NCBI GenBank assembly: GCA_039602395.1
Contig: JBCNJP010000003.1
Location: 28,064,140 to 28,128,139, forward strand
Length of the DNA: 64,000 nucleotides
Origin: Deinandra increscens subsp. villosa
Taxonomy: Eukaryota; Streptophyta; Magnoliopsida; Asterales; Asteraceae
Direction: 5' to 3'
Shown here: in pieces, positions 57,841 through 64,000 of the stretch
How the letters are laid out: every line of letters starts with the position of its first letter
Position numbering within the stretch: position 1 is the first letter of the stretch
Position numbers and translations under genes: made by a program
The notes under the pieces: generated by a model
What the model was told of the DNA's origin: nothing
The model's input: the letters and a program-made list of their open reading frames with translations, nothing else
Database searches by the model: none

Positions 57841-58326
57841 TCTGGGCCTAAGCCCAACGCATTCTAATCCTGATAAAGCGATATCCAGTTTGGGCCAGCC
57901 CACAAGCACCCTTGACTTGATGAAAGTCTCGAGGGACTCATGTGCGCGTGAGGAGCTCGCAGTCACCACATGATATCGTTAGGCACTAAATTCACCACCT
58001 ATGGGTGGTTCCCAATCTTAACAAATTAACATTCTGCATGTGATCCTTGACCAATAAGAATGTGACATGAATAGCAGAGAAACACCTGAAATATTCCCTC
58101 ACGCGCCTGACATCACCACATACTTGGAAACCCTACTTGTAAAACTATATATAGCCACTCAAGGTCATGATTTCAGGTACACAATTCTTTCTATCAACCT
58201 ATATACTTACACTCTTATTTTATCTCCAATAGATCACTGATTCTCACGCCGGAGGGCCGACACCTCTCCGGTCCACCCTGTAACGCCTTGACGTGTTTTG
58301 TTCTAGTGTTCAGATTCTACTCTTCA
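57841..58326 (+). repeat. 5' LTR of element I (start uncertain)
   Basis: TATA box AACTATATATAGCC is at about 58143-58156. It is followed by Tat-like R/U5 text (CGCCGGAGGGCCGACACCTC) and ends near CTCTTCA. The downstream CTTGGTTTCATCGCC resembles a decayed Tat primer region. The 5' border is set by the end of element F and may be truncated. Confidence 0.5.
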
Positions 58327-58578
58327 GACTTGGTTTCATCGCCTTGGAAAGCTATAAGAGTCTATTTCCGCCTGTTTCCCTGACTCGGTGGTTTTAGGCC
58401 TCTTCATAAGCGCCATCTGTTTCAAACAAACTAAGCTTTTACAGCATCTTCTCCAGTTTTCCGAGTACCCATGTCTGATATACCGTTTCCTCCTCTCATC
58501 ACAAATTTTGACCGAAACCAAGACCCTTTAAACCTCCTCGTTTATTAATATGCTTCACCCGAACAACCTGATAACTCC

Positions 58579-60244
58579 ATGAGCAAATCAGCCTTTTCGT
58601 CGGTCCAAACCCCAGCCAAGGCTGCCTCTATCACGCTTTCTAGCCTGGCTGGCTCTATTTTCCCTGGCCAAAACATGGGGGCAATGTGCTACCATATGCC
58701 TTTAGGGCAGGGTCTAGTTCAACCATTCCCAACTCGTTTTCCGCGGCACGAAGCACCTGTGCAGGGCCTAACTCTTCCAACACTGGCCCTTCATTCCAAC
58801 TCTCTATCACGCGGCGCCCTCCGACGTTTTCTACTGCAACCACAGTCTCAGAGAGGTCTTTGTCGCCAACTTCGGTTACTGAAACCCCGCAAGCCAACCT
58901 TAATAGCAACCCGCAAAACGGAAGACCACTACCTTTTGAGGGACTCAATGAGCCCCTTCCAGAGGTCGCACGCTGGATAGAACAACAACGGCAATACTTT
59001 GAGCAACTCCAAGCGCTTCAATCAAACTTCCGTATGAGCGCAAGTTCTCAGCTAAACTTCTGACCAATCGCTCCCGCATCCGCTTTAACCATCCCGGTTT
59101 TTTCGACGCCATCGGCGGGCAATGCGGTCCCTCCGACACATCCAGTATACTCCAGCCCTAGACCAACGCCAGTCTACGTACCGCCACTCCCGCCACCGGT
59201 TTATCTCCTGCCACCTCCCCCACCTGAAGTTGATTACACGGCAGCTTATAAGCCTACATCAATTATGGCGCAGTCAAAGTTCATAGCACCTATAGCATTG
59301 GCAACTTTCCCGGCCAAGTTGAAGATGCCCTCCGTGGTAGGAAAATACGATGGACTCTCGGATCCCAATGATCACTATAATTGTTTTATCAACGCGGGTG
59401 CATTGGAAAACCCCAGTTGGACCATACCGATATGGTTTATATGTTTCTGCAAACCCTAGTGGGAACCGCACCCCTTTGGTTTGACTCCCTACACGTGGGG
59501 CAAATAGCAAGTTTTGAGGAGCTGGTAAAGAAGTTTTCTCAACAGTTTTCACAACAGAAGCGTCACACGAGAGAGAAGTCAGAGATCCTCCACATCCGCC
59601 GCCGTGACAACGAGACCTTAGAAAATTTCATTTCCAGATTCAACATTGAAAGCCTTCAAATTGGCGGAGCAATAGAAGATCTCATGATAGTGGGGTTCAT
59701 ACAAGGGGAGAGAGAGGAGCATCTTGTTAGGAAAATTTTAAGCGGAGGGCAGCCACAAACAATGGATGAGCTAATGTCAATTGTGAAATAATATGTCCGC
59801 GCAGAAAAAACCATTGTGCTTAATCGCGCGTATGAGCAAGGGAAGGAGCAGGCCCGTTCATCCGATTCTCGAAAGGATTTTCAAGGTGGGCGACAGTCGC
59901 GCGGAAACGACAAGCGATCAGGCAGCCGCTTTACCCGCTACTAGCCAAATGTAGAACGAAAAAATATGTACCGGGATCAAGCTCGTGGAAGGGAAACATC
60001 AACTGTTAAACGTGGCCAACCTGCGGGCCCCTCAAATTGGTATTTGACCAAGTCTCCAAGCACAATCTTCAGTAATGAGAATCTGAAATGGGAAGAACCT
60101 AGACCCTTGAAAGAAAATAATACCAGTGACACTAAAAAATATTATGAATATCATAAAGGACATGGTCATGTCATAGATGAATGCTTCGCGCTTAAGAAAC
60201 AGATTGCCAAATTCGTAAAAGATGGCAAGCTCGCGCACTTGTAG
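58579..60244 (+). pseudogene. gag: Gag of element I
   Basis: The variable N-terminal region (58579-59060, in two frames) ends in LPEVARWIEQQRQYFEQLQA. The capsid follows (FPAKLKMPSVVGKYDGLSDP, then in another frame after about 59400 FLQTLVGTAPLWFDSL and FEELVKKFSQQFSQQK, ETLENFISRFNIESLQI, ILSGGQPQTMDELMS). A TAA is at 59789. The Tat-type C-terminus without a classical knuckle, KYYEYHKGHGHVIDECFALK, lies at about 60140-60200 before TAG at 60242. Confidence 0.8.
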
Positions 60245-60399
60245 AAAGGTAACGAGAAGAAAAAAGAGGGGTCACCAAAATACAAGGATGTCTTCATGCT
60301 TCGAAGAGAACAATGTAGAGAAAAGAAAGCCAGCCAGCGCGTGGAACCCTGGATGCACGCTCCTTTGACTTTTCCCCCCACAGATTGGCGATTATAACG

Positions 60400-60960
60400 A
60401 GGGGGCAATGACAATCACCCTCCGCCTCGGAAGTTATCGTATGCGCCAAGTTCTTGTTGACACAGGAAGCTCGGTTGACATCATCTAGGAAGAATGTTTC
60501 GGCCAACTAGCTCAGGAAGACCAATCTCGCTTGGAACCAGTTTACCAACCTTTAAGCAGTTTCTCTGGTGAAATGTGCATGCCACTGGGTCAAATTGATT
60601 TCCCAGTAACTATGGGAGATGGTGCGAGGGACAGAACTGTCATGACAAACTTCCTAGTGGTACCCGCAAAAAAGTGATTACAACGCCATAATCGGTAGAC
60701 CAACTCTCGGAAACCTGGCGGCTGTAGTTTCTACCGCGCACGGTTTATTGATGCTCCCAACACCATGAGGCGTCGCCAAGGTTTGGGTGGATAAGCCTAT
60801 AATGATCGCAGAAGTAGCGACCGAACAGCACACACCACCTATCAACAAAACTGAAAAGTGGGTCAGTAACACGCGTTTCCCGGACCAAACAATCGTGCTA
60901 GGCGCTTCTTTGTCGCAAAAAAATTAGGTATCATCTGAAGCAACTCCTCAGGGAGAACAT
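60400..60960 (+). pseudogene. pol: Protease of element I
   Basis: The aspartic protease motif VLVDTGSSVDII (about 60445-60487) is followed immediately by TAG. DFPVTMGDGARDRTVMTNFLVV continues, then after a frame change the flap-side motif YNAIIGRPTLGNLAAVVS (about 60680-60735), usual in Tat proteases. Confidence 0.75.
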
Positions 60961-62282
60961 GGACGTCTTCGCATTTACGCATAGTGATATGACAGGAGTT
61001 CCGCGCGACGTGGCCGAACATCACCTAAGGGTATTCAAAGACACCAGGCCTTATGTCCAGAAGCAGTGACACATAGGAGAGAAGCGAAAGAAATTCATAA
61101 CTTCTGAAGTGGAAAAGTTGGAGGTGGCGGGTATAGTCCGCCAGATGAAGGCACAAACTTGGCTTGCAAACCTGGTTATTGTACCCAAGGCAGATGGTTC
61201 GTGGCGCATGTGCGTCGATTACACGAACCTCAACAAAGCTTGCCCGAAGGATGCGTATCCGCTTCCGGTTATAGACGTGAAGGTCGATTCTCTGGTCACG
61301 TTCCGCCTCAAATGCTTTTTAGACGCCTACAGGGCTACCACCAGGTCAAGATGGTGAGAGAGGATGAAGCAAAAACCGCATTTTACACTGAGAATGGCAT
61401 ATACTGCTACACCAAAATGCCTTTTGGATTAAAAAATGTGGGGGCCACATACCAAAGAATGATGGATAAAGTCTTTTAGGACCAAATAGGAAAAAACGTG
61501 GAAGTTTACGTCGACGACTTGGTAATTAAAAGCCTAGAGGAAAACCGCTTACTCCCTGAAATCGTAGAAACTTTTTCGGCCCTACGCAAAAATAACATAA
61601 AGCTCAATCTGGGGAAATGTTCTTTCGGAATGGAGGAGGGAAAGTTTCTAGGTGTTATTGTAACAAGGGAGGGCTTCCGCGTACACCTTGAGAAAGTAGC
61701 CGCAGTCATTAGTATGCCATCTCTAGGCACTCTTAAAGAGGTACAAGCGCTTAACGGAAGGTTGGTTGCCATCAACCGCTTTCTCTCCAAGCACGCGGAA
61801 AGATCGCTCCCATTCATAATTGTCCTGAAAAAATGTCTAGTGGATAACCACTTCGAGTGGACCTCGGAGGCGGAGCAGGCCTTTCAAGATTTAAAGTCAT
61901 ATCTGGTTAATCTTCCAGCTTTGATGGCCCCGCGAATCGAGGAGCTTTTAAAAATGTATCTTTCCACATCAGAGCGGGCAGTCAGTTCAATTTTGCTAGT
62001 AGAATGGGGAGACATACAAACACCCATTTACTACATAAGCAGGGTTCATACGGACGCGGAGGCAAATTATTCGATACTGGAAAAATTGGTGCTCGCGTTG
62101 GTGCATGCCTCCCGCCGACAGCGAAGATACTTCCAAGCACATGACATAGAAGTACTAGCAAGCTACCCACTACAGCACATACTCAGAAAACCCGATCTCT
62201 CAGGACGCTTAGGTAAGTGGGTTATTAAGCTAGGGGTATACAGTTTATCATTCAAGCCCCGCACGGCTGTCAAAGGGTAAGT
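60961..62282 (+). pseudogene. pol: Reverse transcriptase and RNase H of element I
   Basis: The RT entry DVFAFTHSDMTGVPRDVAEH, TGA at about 61066, then AGIVRQMKAQTWLANLVIV, CVDYTNLNKACPKDAYPLP, CFLDAYRA (frameshift near 61330), KTAFYTENGIYCYTKMPFGL and, after TAG at about 61477, EVYVDDLVIKS (catalytic YVDD about 61501-61515). Connection and RNase H follow: FEWTSEAEQAFQDLKSYL, then IYYISRVHTDAEANYSILEK to RLGKWVIKLG. Two thirds of the region is still open from 61498. Confidence 0.85.
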
Positions 62283-62775
62283 AATAACTGACTTCATTTC
62301 GAAAACTCCAGCGGGAGCGTAGCTCTCGATAGAAGAATTATGCCTTCCGAAAGTCAAAGAGATCCCAGCCAACCAGGTTTTGGAGCTACACTCAGATGGA
62401 GCATCTAACATGGATGGCGCCGGAGCGGGGGTCATCCTCATCAGTCCCACTGGAAAAGAATATGTGCGCGCATAGAAGCTTAACTTCCACACAAATAACA
62501 ACGAAGCAGAGTACGAGGCCTTAATTGCGAGATTCAAGCTTGCGCTAAAACACAAAGCAAAGCATATCAGAGTGCATATTGACTCTCTCTTGGCGGCGAA
62601 TCAGATCAATGCAGAGTAGGAGGCCAAGGACGAATCCATGGAAAAATACCTTCGTATATGTCAGGCACTCATAAAAGTTTTCAAAACTTGTGAAGTAATC
62701 CACGTACCCAGAAGCAAAAACAAAAAGGCTGATGCATTGAGTAAGTTAGCTTACTATTTTGCAGAGCCACTGTAG
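62283..62775 (+). pseudogene. pol: Second (archaeal-type) RNase H of element I
   Basis: Motifs in order: LHSDGASNMDGAGAGVILI (first Asp), NNNEAEYEALIARF (Glu), VHIDSLLAANQI (second Asp), SKNKKADALSKLA (third Asp). All four acidic residues are in place, but TAG codons lie at 62473-62475, 62617-62619 and 62773-62775. Tat-clade elements acquired this domain in addition to the usual RNase H. Confidence 0.85.
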
Positions 62776-62856
62776 AATGTTAACGTAGAAGAGTTAAAGG
62801 ATTCGGCTATAAAAATAGATCGAGTAAACGTTGCACAGCAATCCGCAGATAGTTGG

Positions 62857-63970
62857 ATGGCACCAATTGTGAAGTATCTTACTGATGGAAATCTCCTGCT
62901 GGATAAGGCTGAAGCTTGTAAATTATGCAGCAAGTGTGAGCACTATCAAATGGTCAACGGAATCCTTTATAGGCGGACATTTTTGGGCCCCTTGCTCAGA
63001 TGCGTCGATCCAGAAGAAGCCAGCTACCTTATTCGAGAGGTACATATGGGCATTTGCGGAATACATGCGGGTCCTAAAGCTGTGGTGGCCAAATTAAAAA
63101 GTGTAGGGTTTTACTGGCCTGGGATGCACGCCATGGCAGTGGAAGAACTACACAAGTGCCTTAGCTACCAGAAATATGCACCAATGATTTCCAGGCCAAA
63201 GAATGATCTAATCCCCGTAACAGCCGCGTGGCCATTCCAAAAATGGGTTGTGGATATCGTAGGCCCTTTTCCCGAGGCGGCGAGAAGGGTAAAGTTTTTA
63301 ATAGTGGCGGTTGACTATTTCACCAAATGGGTTGAAGCCAACCTTTCTACCATCACGGCAGCCAACATCAAGAAATTCCTATGGGAATTTATCATATGCC
63401 GCTTTGGGATCTAACAATTTGTAGTATCTGACGATGGCACCCAGTTCACTGATAAGGTTCTCAAGAATTGGTGCGCGGAACTGCAGATACAGCAGATTTT
63501 TACTTCGGTGGCCCATCCCCAGGGGAACGGTCATGGGTAGACGAAGTCCCGTGTGTCCTATGGGCTCATCACACTATGAGAAAGTCAAGCAACGGGGAAA
63601 CACCCTTCAGCTTGACGTATGGCTCAGAAGCCATGATCCCAGCAGAAATCGATATCCCATCCCCGCGCCACCTCAACAACCATCTTGTCAACAAAGATGA
63701 AAACCTTCGCTACAACCTCGATCTCCTAGAAGAGCGTCACGAGCTGGCCGCGGTCAAAGAGCTGTTAAAAAAGTACTACAACAAACATATGTGCAAAACG
63801 ACGTTTAAGGAAGGGGAGCACTTCCAGAGGGGAAGCTTAGCCCAAACTGGGAAGGACCGTACATGATAAAGAAGGATTTGGACAAAGGCGCGTACGAGCT
63901 GGCGAGGCTAGATGGTACGCCGGTGCCACGCACTTGGAATGTCGCACAACTAAGAAAGTGTTACATGTAA
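62857..63970 (+). pseudogene. pol: Integrase of element I
   Basis: The HHCC zinc domain is HMGICGIHAGPKAV then KCLSYQ, in which the second Cys is Tyr. The core has WVVDIVGPFP (first Asp), KWVEANL, a stop at 63412, then VSDDGTQF (second Asp) and AHPQGNGH. About 25 residues including the catalytic Glu are missing near 63535 before WVDEVPCVLWAHHT and TPFSLTYGSEAMIPAEI. The C-terminal end reads PNWEGPYMIKKDLDKGAYEL and TWNVAQLRKCYM with stop at 63968. Confidence 0.85.
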
Positions 63971-64000
63971 TCCACATGTTTTCATGAAAAAAGCCAGTAT

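Larger units (their letters stand above)
57841..64000 (+). mobile_element. Tat-lineage Ty3/gypsy element I
   Basis: It has an LTR, gag, protease, RT, RNase H, a second archaeal-type RNase H and integrase in gypsy order. The extra RNase H between RNase H and integrase is diagnostic of the Tat clade. Pol ends at 63968-63970 and the 3' LTR lies beyond the window. Stops, frameshifts and a deletion in integrase show it is inactive. Confidence 0.85.

Noticed and set aside
1..64000. tRNA, rRNA or other RNA genes
   Set aside because: The only tRNA-related text found is the 12-13 base primer-binding sites of the retroelements; no cloverleaf-like sequence was recognised.

Overview
The window is a dense nest of plant LTR retrotransposons with almost no candidate host sequence. 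Gag, protease, integrase, reverse transcriptase and RNase H remnants of several Ty1/copia and Ty3/gypsy lineages can be read, most broken by stops and frameshifts. Sirevirus (SIRE/Maximus)-like copia elements with a long extra ORF after pol, together with Athila and Tat gypsy elements, suggest a large eudicot genome. The extra-ORF type resembles proteins I associate with Asteraceae annotations, so Asteraceae is my best guess (inference, not proof).

Layout. 1-4286: 3' part of a gag-only element (copy A, +), whose 3' LTR (3953-4286) is followed directly by a tRNA-Met primer site and a new leader (to about 4830). 5630-10710: a second gag-only element (copy B, +), cut by an Athila element H (10711-19137, +). 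H carries inside its gag a young non-autonomous element J (13450-17231, -; 656-bp LTRs; GATTG target duplication). 19138-27455: Sirevirus-like element D (-), truncated in its post-pol ORF. 27456-29401: non-LTR interval with a repeat fragment, a SANT-like ORF and a short BED zinc-finger ORF. 29402-35299: gag-only element C (-), the best-preserved gag. 35300-36650 and 57570-57840: the two halves of copia element F (+), split inside its protease by Sirevirus-like element E (36651-57569, -; CATGG target duplication). E in turn carries a block of chromovirus-like LTR debris (36693-43355) in its 3' LTR and a solo LTR (48114-48484; AGGTT duplication) in its post-pol ORF. 57840-64000: a Tat-lineage gypsy element I (+) with the diagnostic second RNase H, running out of the window.

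How the parts relate. A, B and C encode only a Gag-like protein of about 1,090 codons (capsid-like N-terminus, zinc knuckle, long coiled coil, second zinc knuckle, conserved C-terminus). They lack protease, integrase and reverse transcriptase and would depend on an autonomous partner, the TR-GAG type of organisation. D and E have gag, a pol in the -1 frame relative to gag after a conserved stop, and a large post-pol ORF of unknown function.

The most striking unexplained structure is that each of six elements carries its own short, CpG-containing, often palindromic motif. The motif is iterated in U3 upstream of the TATA box in five of them, and again in the leader (A, B, C; J in the leader only) or in the gag tail and pol/post-pol spacer (D, E). 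D and E place unrelated motifs in homologous positions, which looks like element-specific recognition sites under rapid turnover.
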